DNA of 47,359 nt from Bacillus sp. J37 (GTDB lineage Bacteria > Bacillota > Bacilli > Bacillales > Bacillaceae). The DNA lies in NCBI RefSeq assembly GCF_000518865.1, contig NZ_JAEK01000040.1, positions 1 through 47,359 on the forward strand, given 5' to 3'. Position numbers and translations under genes: made by a program. Positions 1 to 8,163 of the stretch are shown one piece after another; the stretch's first letter is position 1, and every line of letters starts with the position of its first letter. The notes under the pieces were generated by a model that saw only the letters and a program-made list of their open reading frames with translations, searched no databases and was not told the DNA's origin.

Positions 1-183
<183 letters not shown>

Positions 184-270
184 GTGTTTGATATAGCTCT
201 TAAAAAAATGTTGTACTATATAGTACGTTTTTGTTAATCGAAATTAACGTTGGCACGCTTGGTTTTGTTT

Positions 271-285
271 AGTTTTCAAAGATCA
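271..285 (-). promoter_or_regulatory. rrn leader boxA-like antitermination site
   Basis: On the minus strand this reads TGATCTTTGAAAACT, close to the Bacillus boxA sequence TG(T/C)TCTTTGAAAACT that recruits NusB/NusE for rRNA antitermination. It lies about 90 bases before the 16S start and about 30 bases after the proximal promoter, as expected. A short perfect palindrome (GTACTATATAGTAC, 213-226) lies between it and the 16S gene and may take part in leader processing. Confidence 0.7.
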
Positions 286-318
286 TTTGCTTGTCGTTCT
301 CTCAGAAGCGACTTTATT

Positions 319-347
319 AATATAACACCTTACAAACAGCTTGTCAA
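319..347 (-). promoter_or_regulatory. rrn P2 promoter (proximal)
   Basis: On the minus strand: -35 TTGACA (347-342), a 17-base spacer, then -10 TATATT (324-319). The consensus -35 and spacing, and its position upstream of boxA and the 16S gene, fit the proximal sigma-A promoter of a Bacillus rRNA operon. Transcription would begin near 312. Confidence 0.85.
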
Positions 348-414
348 CATTTTTTCATTGTTGTTTTTTCTGTTTGTTTTCTTGCTCATCACTACCGCAG
401 CAGCGACGTTTAAT

Positions 415-443
415 AATATATCACGATATTTTTGTTACTGCAA
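415..443 (-). promoter_or_regulatory. rrn P1 promoter (distal)
   Basis: On the minus strand: -35 TTGCAG (443-438), a 17-base spacer, then -10 TATATT (420-415). It lies 96 bases upstream of P2 with the same -10 and spacer length. Tandem promoters are usual for Bacillus rRNA operons. The rest of 350-590 is T-rich on the plus strand and holds no gene I can support. Confidence 0.7.
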
Positions 444-543
444 GCACATTTTTTATTTTTATTTATTTTTTTAAAAAGATTGATAGTAAACATCTAATTT
501 AGACTGCGGACTATCTAGTTGGTTCTATAATTGTACCAAAAAA

Positions 544-567
544 GGATACAGAAAACGATCTGTATCC
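544..567 (-). terminator. terminator of the 591-1226 gene
   Basis: GGATACAG (544-551) pairs with CTGTATCC (560-567), and a U-run follows on the minus strand. It ends transcription of the hypothetical gene before it reaches the rRNA promoters on the same strand. Confidence 0.8.
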
Positions 568-590
568 CTTAAGTATGATTATCTATATTT

Positions 591-1226
591 TTAATGCATT
601 CCTTCAACAATAAAGTTCCCATTATTATATTGTTGTTCTAACAATACAATTGATTTAAATCCCTCAACATCATGTATATCAAGCAAAATATTCTTCAATA
701 TATAGAACGATCTGATTTCCGGAGGAGTCTCTTCTTTTTTAATCGATTCGTCAAATAATGCAGGAGCCAATTTTATATGTTCCTCACAGTAACTTTTCCA
801 CTTTTGTAGGTGGCACTTATTTTCATCTGCTGAAACTTCATATATATGTATTAACTTTTGATAAGCTCGATGAAGAGTAAAAAGACATTTCGAGCGATGG
901 GTCACTTCAATAAGTAATGATTCTGCTAAATAATATTCTTTGGAATCAAAAGCCCAGGCAGCATTCCCTAAAAGGAAACGACAATCGTCTCTCTTGGTTG
1001 TTGCCATACTATTCGGATGATCTATATCCTCCCCTTTTATACTTCCCCCAAATGACCACTTTGTACAATTACGGATAAAAGACCTTTCATGCGGGCCTAA
1101 GTTATCCCAAAAATCAACTAGTTGTAATTGATGAATGATTCCCCCATACTTCTTTTCTTTTTGCTGAACATTCAAATTCCTACTAAAAGCAGGTTGTTTG
1201 AATTGAAAGATATTTTTAATTCCCAT
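591..1226 (-). CDS. hypothetical protein, soluble, 211 aa
   Basis: I do not recognise this protein. It has no signal peptide and no membrane segment. The first 60 residues are basic and polar. The middle part (about 85-150) looks helical, with an AWAF..KEYYLAESLLIEV stretch and an HRAYQKLIHIYE stretch that recall TPR-like helical pairs, but I see no clear repeat consensus. The ATG at 1226 follows GAGGTGAAT at a suitable distance, so the start is sound. It is a single-gene unit closed by a strong hairpin before the rRNA operon. It may be a Bacillaceae-restricted gene. Confidence 0.75.
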   Translation of the reverse strand: MGIKNIFQFKQPAFSRNLNVQQKEKKYGGIIHQLQLVDFWDNLGPHERSFIRNCTKWSFGGSIKGEDIDHPNSMATTKRDDCRFLLGNAAWAFDSKEYYLAESLLIEVTHRSKCLFTLHRAYQKLIHIYEVSADENKCHLQKWKSYCEEHIKLAPALFDESIKKEETPPEIRSFYILKNILLDIHDVEGFKSIVLLEQQYNNGNFIVEGMH

Positions 1227-1321
1227 ATATTCACCTCGTGGACAATTCTGGTGAATTATATGTACTGCCCTGTTGGATAATTACAATAAAACGTTCAGAT
1301 CTCTCTAATTCTATTTTATAG

Positions 1322-1350
1322 TTGTTGATTCGTTAATGATGGTGTATAGT
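1322..1350 (+). promoter_or_regulatory. candidate thiT promoter
   Basis: TTGTTG (1322-1327), a 17-base spacer and TATAGT (1345-1350) form a plausible sigma-A promoter. Transcription would begin near 1357, about 20 bases before the riboswitch, as expected for a leader that carries the whole aptamer. Confidence 0.55.
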
Positions 1351-1378
1351 TATGTCTAAAATAAATAATACGTTTAAA

Positions 1379-1467
1379 CCACAGGGGGAGCCTTTTTGCT
1401 GAGATTGAATGACTTCGATCATTCTAACCCTTTGAACCTGTTAGTTAATACTAGTGTAGGGATGTGG
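1379..1467 (+). promoter_or_regulatory. TPP riboswitch (THI box)
   Basis: The conserved thiamine pyrophosphate aptamer elements appear in order: ACAGGGGGAGC, the GCTGAGA motif, a variable P3 stem-loop (GAATGActtcgaTCATTC), ACCCTTTGAACCTG and TAGTGTAGGGATGTGG. CCACA (1379-1383) and TGTGG (1463-1467) close the P1 helix. It sits directly ahead of thiT, the usual target of this riboswitch, so ligand binding should lower thiamine uptake. Confidence 0.95.
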
Positions 1468-1528
1468 ATGATCATCTATAAATGTAATGTTTGGACTACT
1501 TATGATCATTCCAACCATTGCTTTTTTT
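1466..1528 (+). terminator. riboswitch expression-platform terminator
   Basis: GGATGATCAT (1466-1475) can pair with ATGATCATTCC (1502-1512, one bulged T), followed after nine bases by seven T residues (1522-1528). The 5' arm shares GG with the 3' strand of aptamer helix P1, which would couple ligand binding to hairpin formation. The gap between stem and T-run makes this less certain than the aptamer. Confidence 0.55.
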
Positions 1529-1587
1529 ATTTTATTCACAGAAATGAAAGGTTCCCTTTGGTTTAATAAAAAAGTGAGGGAATAGGA

Positions 1588-2157
1588 TTGCAAAGAAATC
1601 AGCGTTTAGTATTTTTAATCGAAGTTGCCATGTTAGGGGCTTTAGCATTTTTATTGGATTTATTATCAGGGATCATCGGAAAATTACCACAAGGTGGATC
1701 TATTTCATTAGGCATGATACCAGTATTTATTATGGCATATCGATGGGGATTAAAAGGCGGATTATTAACCGGACTTATTTTAGGTTTGTTACAAGCTATT
1801 TTTAACCCGTATATTGTTCACCCTGTTCAAGGGTTCCTCGATTATTATTTAGCTTTCACTTTAGTAGGAGCAAGTGGTATATTCTATAAAGCTATACAAA
1901 ATGCATTAACTAATAAAAATCGAAAAGTAGCCATTTTATTTATAACATTGGGAACCATTTTAGGCGGTATACTTAGAGCAGCTGCACATATCATTGCAGG
2001 AGTTTTCTTTTTTGCTTCTTTCGCACCGGAAGGAACACCTGTTTTGATCTACTCGATCGGATACAATGCTTCCTATATGATTCCTACAATAATAGTTTCA
2101 GCCATTGTTGCTAGTTTATTATTACTAACAGCTCCACGATTGGTAAATAGAAAATAG
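1588..2157 (+). CDS. thiT: thiamine ECF transporter S component ThiT (YuaJ)
   Basis: This is the substrate-binding membrane subunit of an energy-coupling-factor transporter. It binds thiamine at the membrane and works with the shared EcfA/A'/T module, which is not in this window. The 189-residue protein has about six hydrophobic segments and the family pattern: an acidic residue in the first helix, a Gly-rich GGSISLGMIPVFIMAYRWG stretch, HPVQGFLDYYLAF (residues implicated in thiamine binding in ThiT) and a conserved YN near the end. The start is TTG, with GTGAGGG seven bases upstream. The upstream TPP riboswitch strongly supports the assignment. It is monocistronic, with a terminator six bases after the stop. 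Confidence 0.95.
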   Translation: MQRNQRLVFLIEVAMLGALAFLLDLLSGIIGKLPQGGSISLGMIPVFIMAYRWGLKGGLLTGLILGLLQAIFNPYIVHPVQGFLDYYLAFTLVGASGIFYKAIQNALTNKNRKVAILFITLGTILGGILRAAAHIIAGVFFFASFAPEGTPVLIYSIGYNASYMIPTIIVSAIVASLLLLTAPRLVNRK

Positions 2158-2162
2158 TTCAT

Positions 2163-2187
2163 ACCTTGGTCTTTGACCAAGGTTTTT
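2163..2187 (+). terminator. thiT terminator
   Basis: Perfect 9-bp stem ACCTTGGTC/GACCAAGGT with a TTT loop, followed by a T-run. Confidence 0.9.
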
Positions 2188-2296
2188 GTTTGTCTATTTC
2201 AACTATCCCTTATATCTTTTTAAAAAGTTATCATATTCAATCGTTCTCCGGCATGTATTAATAGAAAGACTAGAATGTTATAACGGAGGACAAAAG

Positions 2297-2482
2297 ATGA
2301 GTATATCCCTGGCTATTATTCTACTAACTTTATTTCTATCTTTATTTCACTTTTCCTATGGATATAAGGAAGCTATTCGAATTAGTAATGAAGAAGGACC
2401 TGTTCACGGTTTGTCTTTAATTATCAGCTTCCCCTTGGGTTTTGTATTTGCTTATCTATGTTCAATTTTTTACTTGCAATAA
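2297..2482 (+). CDS. small membrane protein, 61 aa
   Basis: ATG at 2297 follows GGAGGA (2285-2290) at good spacing; longer in-frame extensions upstream have no such site and run back into the thiT terminator region. The protein has two hydrophobic segments (about residues 3-22 and 39-60) joined by a polar loop containing YKEAIRISNEEGP, and no cysteine or metal motif. I do not recognise the family. The good ribosome binding site and a 20-bp terminator directly after the stop argue that it is a real single-gene unit. Confidence 0.65.
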   Translation: MSISLAIILLTLFLSLFHFSYGYKEAIRISNEEGPVHGLSLIISFPLGFVFAYLCSIFYLQ

Positions 2483-2487
2483 ATTCC

Positions 2488-2534
2488 AGAGGATGGATCA
2501 TAGGGTTCGGAACCCTATGATCCATCCTCTTTTC
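2488..2534 (+). terminator. long perfect-stem terminator
   Basis: A 20-bp perfect inverted repeat (2488-2507 with 2511-2530) with a CGG loop, followed by TTT. It is unusually long and GC-balanced for this AT-rich region. Confidence 0.9.
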
Positions 2535-2614
2535 ATGCTTAATCACCGTCATTTTTTTAGGGCCTTGTTCATATGTATAAAGAATATAAAAGATCACCTA
2601 TCTTGGAGGTCATA

Positions 2615-3733
2615 TTGAAAACATTTATCCGGGTCTTAAAGAATTTAATCTATTTTTCACTAGTTTTTTGTGTGCTTTTTGTCATTTCTGTATGCATCCA
2701 TTTATTTTTCAACATAAAAATTTCTACATCTTACAGCATTATCATGACGCTGGTTTCCTTTTTATTTTTTTGTTTTTGTCTTTATTTAATTTTTTGCCCA
2801 AAGAAAGATTTTATATTTATAAACAAAAGAAATGGTATTCTACCGTTTATTTTGCTAACCATTAGTACGACTTTTTTATCTATCTATTTTTTATCCATCA
2901 ATCTTATGATTGCAACAGAGCTTGGAGAAAACCTGACTATTGAAGAAAAATACCAATTATATCTGATTCCTTTTCAAAAGAAAACCGTCACGCTGGCTGA
3001 TTATCGAGAGATGAAGGAAGATAAATTGACGTCTACATATGGTCATGTAGATATTTATCATGATCCGGAAGAAATCGAATTAATTCCTATAATTGAAGAT
3101 TCACTTGATAAAGCTGATAAACTTACAACGGCGATTTTCGGAGAGGTGAAAGATAATCAAATTGATTTAATCCTTCATTCCTCAACTCAAGAATTATATG
3201 AAAAAACATCATTAATTGAAACAATGGGATATTTTGATGATCCAAACAACATAATAGGTATCGCCATTACAGACAAATCAAACATCCTCGCTGATCAGAT
3301 GCCTCAATCTTTTTATTTTCAAAGTACACTTCTACATGAATATACACATTATCGTTTACAAGCATTTATCAAACAACAAGGCCTCTATGTATATAGAATT
3401 CCTTTATGGTTTCATGAAGGTGTTGCAGAATACGTCGGAATGTATAATGTAGCCCATAGATATTATCCTTTTCAAGAGGTTGAATTTGTAAATCTTGATA
3501 GCCACCAAGATTGGGAAAAGTATCGATTAGAGGAGTATGATGTTTATTTACAGAGTTATTATGGAATTAAATATCTTGTTGATCAATATGGAGAAACTAT
3601 GATCAAAACAATTGTTATCGAAACAGCAAAGGAAAATAATTTTGATAAAGGATTTTTGAAAGCAACCGGGATAACAATTGATGAGTTACAAGAACTGTAT
3701 GTCAAAGATGCAAAACAATCCTATACAGAATAA
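2615..3733 (+). CDS. membrane-anchored gluzincin-type metallopeptidase
   Basis: The N-terminal third holds three hydrophobic segments; the rest is an extracellular-type domain with the zinc motif HEYTH (near 3340) and, about 25 residues later, WFHEGVAEYVG, which supplies the third zinc ligand Glu. This is the peptidase MA-like arrangement (HExxH + E). The substrate is unknown. An ATG at 2573 lies in frame but has no ribosome binding site, while TTG at 2615 follows GGAGGT, so I prefer 2615 (372 aa); the longer form would add 14 residues. It is monocistronic and converges on an EamA gene across a shared terminator. Confidence 0.8.
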   Translation: MKTFIRVLKNLIYFSLVFCVLFVISVCIHLFFNIKISTSYSIIMTLVSFLFFCFCLYLIFCPKKDFIFINKRNGILPFILLTISTTFLSIYFLSINLMIATELGENLTIEEKYQLYLIPFQKKTVTLADYREMKEDKLTSTYGHVDIYHDPEEIELIPIIEDSLDKADKLTTAIFGEVKDNQIDLILHSSTQELYEKTSLIETMGYFDDPNNIIGIAITDKSNILADQMPQSFYFQSTLLHEYTHYRLQAFIKQQGLYVYRIPLWFHEGVAEYVGMYNVAHRYYPFQEVEFVNLDSHQDWEKYRLEEYDVYLQSYYGIKYLVDQYGETMIKTIVIETAKENNFDKGFLKATGITIDELQELYVKDAKQSYTE

Positions 3734-3762
3734 AGCCTCCAATTTACTAATTGGAAGGCTTT
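3732..3762. terminator. bidirectional terminator between convergent genes
   Basis: AAAGCCT.CCAATT (3732-3744) pairs with AATTGG.AGGCTTT (3749-3762) with one bulged A. T-rich tracts follow on both strands. It serves the metallopeptidase gene and overlaps the stop of the EamA gene. Confidence 0.85.
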
Positions 3763-4658
3763 ATTTCTTTTTGCATCACTTTTAATATTTTCCTCTCAAA
3801 CACATAGAAAATGATACCTAACATAATGATTATTCCTCCTATAACCTGCGGAAGAATCATTTTTTCTCCTAATATATAATATGCAAGAATAATAGATCCT
3901 ACCGGTTCAAAGAGAATCATGACTGAGATGGTATTCGTACTTACCCACTTTAAAGACCAATTAAAAAGCGAATGACCTAAGAGAGTTGCAACAACTGCTA
4001 ATAACAGAAAATACAGCCAATCTTCCTTTGGGTAAGGCCCTAATGGATATTGCAATAAAAGACAATAGCATAATAGAGTAATTGAGCTTATTCCATATAC
4101 AATAAACGTGTATAAAGTTAAAGAATGACGTTTTCGTATTCCTTGCCCAAATAAAAGATATGCCGTAATCATCGCACATGCCGCTAATGCCAATAAATCT
4201 CCGATTAATGCAATACCGCTTATTTTAAAATCTCCCCAGCTGATTATCACACTTCCAGTTATAGCGATCAATCCACTAATAATGGCCACAAAGGACACTT
4301 TTTCTTTAAAAAACAGAAAAGTACCGATAAATGCAAACAAAGGCTGAAGGGTCACTAATACAACTGAACTAGCCACAGATGTGTAATTTAACGATTCAAA
4401 CCATAGGATAAAATGAAAGGCTAATAATACGCCTGCGATTGTTGAATAGATCCAGTCCTTTTTTGAGAGATTTTTCATTTCAGAGAAATGTCTTAAGAAG
4501 AAGATTGGCGCAATAAGAACAGTTGAAAACAACAGCCGATAAAAAGCAATAACAGGAGCTGGAGCAGTTGCTAACTTTACAAAAATGGCTGATGTAGAAA
4601 CAGCAATAACCCCAACAATTAAAGCAGCATAAGGTAGAAATCGTGGTGATGATTCCAC
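3747..4658 (-). CDS. EamA-family (DMT superfamily) transporter
   Basis: A 303-residue protein with ten hydrophobic segments arranged as two EamA repeats (about residues 10-145 and 150-290). Family features are visible: early AISTSAIFVKLA.APAPVIAFYRLLFS, LNYTSVASSVVLVTLQPLFAFIGTFLFFKEKVS closing repeat 1, and the matching ISVMILFEPVGSIILAYYILGEKM in repeat 2. Such proteins usually export metabolites or amino acids; the substrate cannot be told. The start is GTG at 4658, seven bases after GGAGG. No regulator is adjacent. Confidence 0.9.
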   Translation of the reverse strand: MESSPRFLPYAALIVGVIAVSTSAIFVKLATAPAPVIAFYRLLFSTVLIAPIFFLRHFSEMKNLSKKDWIYSTIAGVLLAFHFILWFESLNYTSVASSVVLVTLQPLFAFIGTFLFFKEKVSFVAIISGLIAITGSVIISWGDFKISGIALIGDLLALAACAMITAYLLFGQGIRKRHSLTLYTFIVYGISSITLLCYCLLLQYPLGPYPKEDWLYFLLLAVVATLLGHSLFNWSLKWVSTNTISVMILFEPVGSIILAYYILGEKMILPQVIGGIIIMLGIIFYVFERKILKVMQKEIKPSN

Positions 4659-4754
4659 TTGTTTTCCTCCAATCTTTCACGATAAAAAGCTTTCAACATT
4701 TTAACACGAAAGATTGGGTTGCAGCATGAAAGTTTTTGTAAAAGCAAAAATTTA

Positions 4755-4789
4755 GAAGAGGATGACTATATGATAAAGTCATCCTCTTC
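4755..4789 (-). terminator. terminator of the repeat-protein gene
   Basis: Perfect 13-bp stem GAAGAGGATGACT/AGTCATCCTCTTC with a 9-base loop, T-rich on the minus strand after the stem, three bases beyond the stop. Confidence 0.85.
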
Positions 4790-4792
4790 CAT

Positions 4793-5578
4793 TTATTTAT
4801 GTGAATGGTCTCCTTTGTGATGCCTTTCTTGATGTCTCATAAAGTGTAAATCCCGATTTTCATCATCAAAAGGAAATAGCTTTTGTTTTTTGGCTTCTTC
4901 TTTGTAATTAACGAAAATATCCTCCAAAATTTCCTGGGTTGATTTATTTTTCACATCAATCCCCAGCTTTTCCGCAGTTTGCAGGGTCTTCTTATCGATA
5001 ACTTCGCGGGCAATTTCTTTTAATTCCTTACCATCTGTATTAATTCCTAATTCCTTTGCAGCGTTCATAACACTGACTTCAAATATCTCTCTACTTATGT
5101 CGTCTAATGATTTACCCCCTGTATCAATATTGAGTTCTTTTGCCTTATTCATAATGAGAGTTTCTCGGATTTCATCTGCGATTTCTTTCATTTCTTTTCC
5201 ATCTGTTTTAATCCCTAATTCTTTTGCTTTGTTTAAAATATGTAATTCTCTAATTTCCTTTGCAATTTCTTCAATCTTTTTTCCTTCCGTTTTAATTCCC
5301 AGCTCTTTTGCTTTTTCTAAAATTTTTGCCTCATGAACTTCGCGAGCTAAAACCTCTGTATCTTTTCCTTCTGTTTCTATCCCTAATTCTTCCGCACGCT
5401 TTTTAATGATTTCCGGATTCATTTGATGTCTTTTATGATGAAACTCTTCCTTATCAAGACCTATATCCATAACTGCGGGTTTATCTTTAGTACTATTTTC
5501 TGCGAACGTATGATTTACACCTATTAAACTTAACGTTAAAACACCGGCAGACACCAATATACCCAATTTCCTATTCAT
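4793..5578 (-). CDS. secreted protein with six 28-residue tandem repeats and His-rich tail
   Basis: The 261-residue protein begins with a signal peptide (residues 1-26, cleavage near HTFA-EN). Residues 62-229 are exactly six tandem 28-residue repeats, each starting A(E/K)(E/K)LxI and running through a TxGK turn to EIAxEI, with no gap between them; together they predict paired short helices. Residues 45-51 (FHHKRHQ) and the last 20 residues (HFMRHQERHHKGDHSHK) are rich in His, which suggests metal binding at the cell surface. There is no cell-wall anchor motif. Start ATG follows AGGAGGTAGTGAAAC. Function unknown; the repeat resembles the general style of secreted helical-repeat proteins in Bacillus, but I cannot name a family. 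Confidence 0.85.
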   Translation of the reverse strand: MNRKLGILVSAGVLTLSLIGVNHTFAENSTKDKPAVMDIGLDKEEFHHKRHQMNPEIIKKRAEELGIETEGKDTEVLAREVHEAKILEKAKELGIKTEGKKIEEIAKEIRELHILNKAKELGIKTDGKEMKEIADEIRETLIMNKAKELNIDTGGKSLDDISREIFEVSVMNAAKELGINTDGKELKEIAREVIDKKTLQTAEKLGIDVKNKSTQEILEDIFVNYKEEAKKQKLFPFDDENRDLHFMRHQERHHKGDHSHK

Positions 5579-5795
5579 GTTTCACTACCTCCTAAATTTT
5601 TGTTACACTTTATTTCCAAATGTGACCTTCTCCATTTATAGTCTCCAATATTCTTAAAATAATTGTTAAAAATATGTTTCATTTTTTCGACATTACCTAA
5701 AATGGTGTGTACACTTGGGCATAACATATATAATGTGAAATAGATAACATGTTTACAACTAGATAATTGTTAACTAGTCATTAGGAGTGAAATTA

Positions 5796-7181
5796 GTGAA
5801 AACGGTTCTCGTTATAGGTGGCGGCATTACTGGTCTTACTGCCATGTATTATTTACAAAAATATAAAAATGAACAAAAACTGGACTTACAACTTATTCTT
5901 GTTGAGCAAAGCAAGCAATTAGGTGGAAAAATTCGATCAGTTCACCATGAAGACTTTATAATGGAAACGGGTGCGGACTCAATTGTTGTACGAAACGAAG
6001 GTGTTATGCCGCTAATTAAAGAGTTACAAATGGAAGATGAAATTGTATACAATGAAACTGGTATTTCCTATATCTATACAAAAAATGAACTAAAGCCAAT
6101 TCCTGCAGATTCCGTTTTTGGAATTCCTACTAGCATAAAATCATTATTCAGAAGTACATTGATCTCTCCGAAAGGAAAAATGGTGGCATTAAAGGACTTT
6201 GTCACAAAAAACAAACACTTCACAAGTGAGGATTCCGTCGGAGAATTTCTTGAGGCTTTTTTAGGAAAAGAAATCGTAGAAAATCAAATATCACCAGTTC
6301 TTTCGGGTGTTTATTCCGGTAAACTTACTAAACTTACCATGGCTTCTACCCTTCCCTATCTACTGGAATATAAAAATCAGTACGGAAGTATTATCCGCGG
6401 AATGTCTGAAAACAAAGCTAAATTCCAATCATCTAGTAATAAAAAATTTGTTTCTTTTAAAGGTGGACTTGGAGCAATCATTGATACACTTGAAAAACAA
6501 TTAACAGATGTAGACATCCTCACAGGAGTAAAGTCAAACAGCATAAAGCATATTGAGAACAAATATGAAGTTACATTGGATAATCATGATACAATCTCAG
6601 CAGATTTTGTTGTTTTAGCAACACCTCATGATGTAGCACAGAAAGTTTTAGACACTACTGAACTAGATCAAGAATTTAATAAATTAAAGAACTCATCACT
6701 TACTAGTGTTTATCTTGGCTTCGATATTCCGGATGATAAACTTCCTGCCAACGGCACCGGTTTTATCGTAACAGAAAATAGTGATCTTCATTGTGATGCT
6801 TGTACATGGACAAGCAGGAAATGGACACATACGTCCTCAAAGAGAAAACTCCTAGTTCGCCTATTTTATAAGAGCTCAAATCCTTTTTATGAAACATTAA
6901 AGAAAATGAGTGAGCAGGAAATGATCCAAACAGCGTTAACAGATATTGACAATAGTCTTGGAATTACCGCTCAACCGATCACTGTTGAAGTAACGAACTG
7001 GGACAATTTAATGCCTAACTACCATCTAGAGCATAATCTTGCAGTGACCTCACTAAGTGAAAAAATGAGTAAAACGTTCCCAAATCTTTTTATCGCTGGT
7101 GCCTCTTATTTTGGAGTAGGTATTGGAGCATGTATCAAGAATGGAAAACAGACAGCAGAAAAAATTGTTGATTTTTTATAA
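5796..7181 (+). CDS. hemY: coproporphyrinogen III / protoporphyrinogen oxidase HemY
   Basis: FAD-dependent six-electron oxidation of coproporphyrinogen III to coproporphyrin III, in the heme pathway of Gram-positive bacteria (the enzyme is also called CgoX). The N-terminus VLVIGGGITGLTAMYYL is the FAD dinucleotide-binding fold, followed by ELVEQSKQLGGKIRSV-type sequence and GADSIVVR; the C-terminus IAGASYFGVGIGACIKNG is the second FAD motif. Length (about 461 aa) fits. GTG at 5787 overlaps the ribosome binding site TTAGGAG, so GTG at 5796 is preferred. No other heme genes are nearby. A short dyad (ACTAG 5758-5762, CTAGT 5774-5778) lies just upstream and could be an operator. Confidence 0.93.
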   Translation: MKTVLVIGGGITGLTAMYYLQKYKNEQKLDLQLILVEQSKQLGGKIRSVHHEDFIMETGADSIVVRNEGVMPLIKELQMEDEIVYNETGISYIYTKNELKPIPADSVFGIPTSIKSLFRSTLISPKGKMVALKDFVTKNKHFTSEDSVGEFLEAFLGKEIVENQISPVLSGVYSGKLTKLTMASTLPYLLEYKNQYGSIIRGMSENKAKFQSSSNKKFVSFKGGLGAIIDTLEKQLTDVDILTGVKSNSIKHIENKYEVTLDNHDTISADFVVLATPHDVAQKVLDTTELDQEFNKLKNSSLTSVYLGFDIPDDKLPANGTGFIVTENSDLHCDACTWTSRKWTHTSSKRKLLVRLFYKSSNPFYETLKKMSEQEMIQTALTDIDNSLGITAQPITVEVTNWDNLMPNYHLEHNLAVTSLSEKMSKTFPNLFIAGASYFGVGIGACIKNGKQTAEKIVDFL

Positions 7182-7223
7182 GAAAAAGCAGTGTAATCAC
7201 TATCGATCACACTGCTTTTTCTT
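7180..7223. terminator. bidirectional terminator between hemY and the lactonase gene
   Basis: A 15-bp perfect stem (7180-7194 with 7209-7223) containing AAGAAAAAGCAGTGT and its complement. The A and T tracts in the arms provide U-runs on both strands. Confidence 0.9.
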
Positions 7224-8100
7224 ATATGGAGCCTCTGTAAACTTGACCTACCATGCCTTTTTCTTTTGTTTTCACTTTAAAAAGTCCGCCAGCTTGAGGA
7301 TTTAAAGCTAACTCTTCTTCAGTTAAGCCTTGCCTAGCTGTTGTAATAAACAACTCATCTAAATCCTTTCCTCCAAATGTACATGATGTAACATTTGATG
7401 CTGGAACATACACTTCATCTAATTGTTTTCCACTATGGGGATTCCATCGCGTCACCCTGGAACCTCCCCAATGCGCAACCCATATCATTCCTTCCTGATC
7501 AATTGTCATTCCATCCGGGGAACCCATTCCATTTGGGATTTGCACGGCTGTTTCTTTATAAACGATATCTCCTGTTTGTTGATCATAACGATAGGTTGAT
7601 ACTTCACCTGTAGGAGTATCAATGTAGTACATATATTTTTGATCAGGACTCCATGCCAATCCATTTGAAATGGTGACAGGTGAAATCATTCTTTTCAATT
7701 GTCCTTTAAGATCTACACGATATAACGAGCCCATACCTTTTTTAGCACCAACATCCATTGTTCCTATATACAAACGTCCAGAAGGATCACACTTTCCATC
7801 ATTAAACCGATTATGTGGTAAATCCTTTTCCGGATCACCAATTAAGGTCAATTCGTTCGTTTCTAAATCAAAAAGATGGATGCCATTTTGAAGACCTACT
7901 ACCAATCGGCCATCTTCCGCCGGTATGACTGCACCAATATAATGTTCTAACTGAAACGTGTCATTATGATGGTTTTCAGGATTGTAACGATGTAGCTTTT
8001 TACTAATAATATCAATCCAATATAGAACATGTCCGTCCCAATGGGGCCCTTCTCCTAACATTGCCTTTTCGTCAATAACTAGTTCTGCTTGATATGCCAT
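7222..8100 (-). CDS. SMP-30/gluconolactonase/LRE family protein
   Basis: A six-bladed beta-propeller hydrolase, usually a metal-dependent sugar lactonase, here 292 residues and cytoplasmic (no signal peptide). Family landmarks are ML(G)EGPHWD near the start (metal-ligand Glu), HNRFNDGKCDPSGRLYIGTMD (metal-binding Asn and Asp) and SNGLAWSPDQKYMYYIDTP followed by GSPDGMTIDQEGMIWVA.W. The ATG at 8100 has GGGGGAGGAAGT directly upstream; a 7-codon extension would overlap that site. The substrate is not indicated by the neighbours. Confidence 0.92.
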   Translation of the reverse strand: MAYQAELVIDEKAMLGEGPHWDGHVLYWIDIISKKLHRYNPENHHNDTFQLEHYIGAVIPAEDGRLVVGLQNGIHLFDLETNELTLIGDPEKDLPHNRFNDGKCDPSGRLYIGTMDVGAKKGMGSLYRVDLKGQLKRMISPVTISNGLAWSPDQKYMYYIDTPTGEVSTYRYDQQTGDIVYKETAVQIPNGMGSPDGMTIDQEGMIWVAHWGGSRVTRWNPHSGKQLDEVYVPASNVTSCTFGGKDLDELFITTARQGLTEEELALNPQAGGLFKVKTKEKGMVGQVYRGSI

Positions 8101-8163
8101 ACTTCTTCCTCCCCCTCGCATTACCTTTCATCATTCCATAAAAATAACGAGAATCCTTCTTTC

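Noticed and set aside
250-474. 74-codon plus-strand ORF in the rrn promoter region
   Set aside because: It lies across both rRNA promoters and the leader on the other strand, has no ribosome binding site, and its composition (runs of Phe and Leu) just reflects T-rich DNA.
5097-5336. 79-codon ORF opposite the repeat-protein gene
   Set aside because: It is a shadow of the 84-bp repeats on the other strand; its periodic Ser/Phe/Ile pattern mirrors the helical repeats.
4793-5578. CRISPR-like periodic DNA
   Set aside because: The 84-bp period is explained by 28-codon protein repeats; there are no short identical repeats with unique spacers here or elsewhere in the window.
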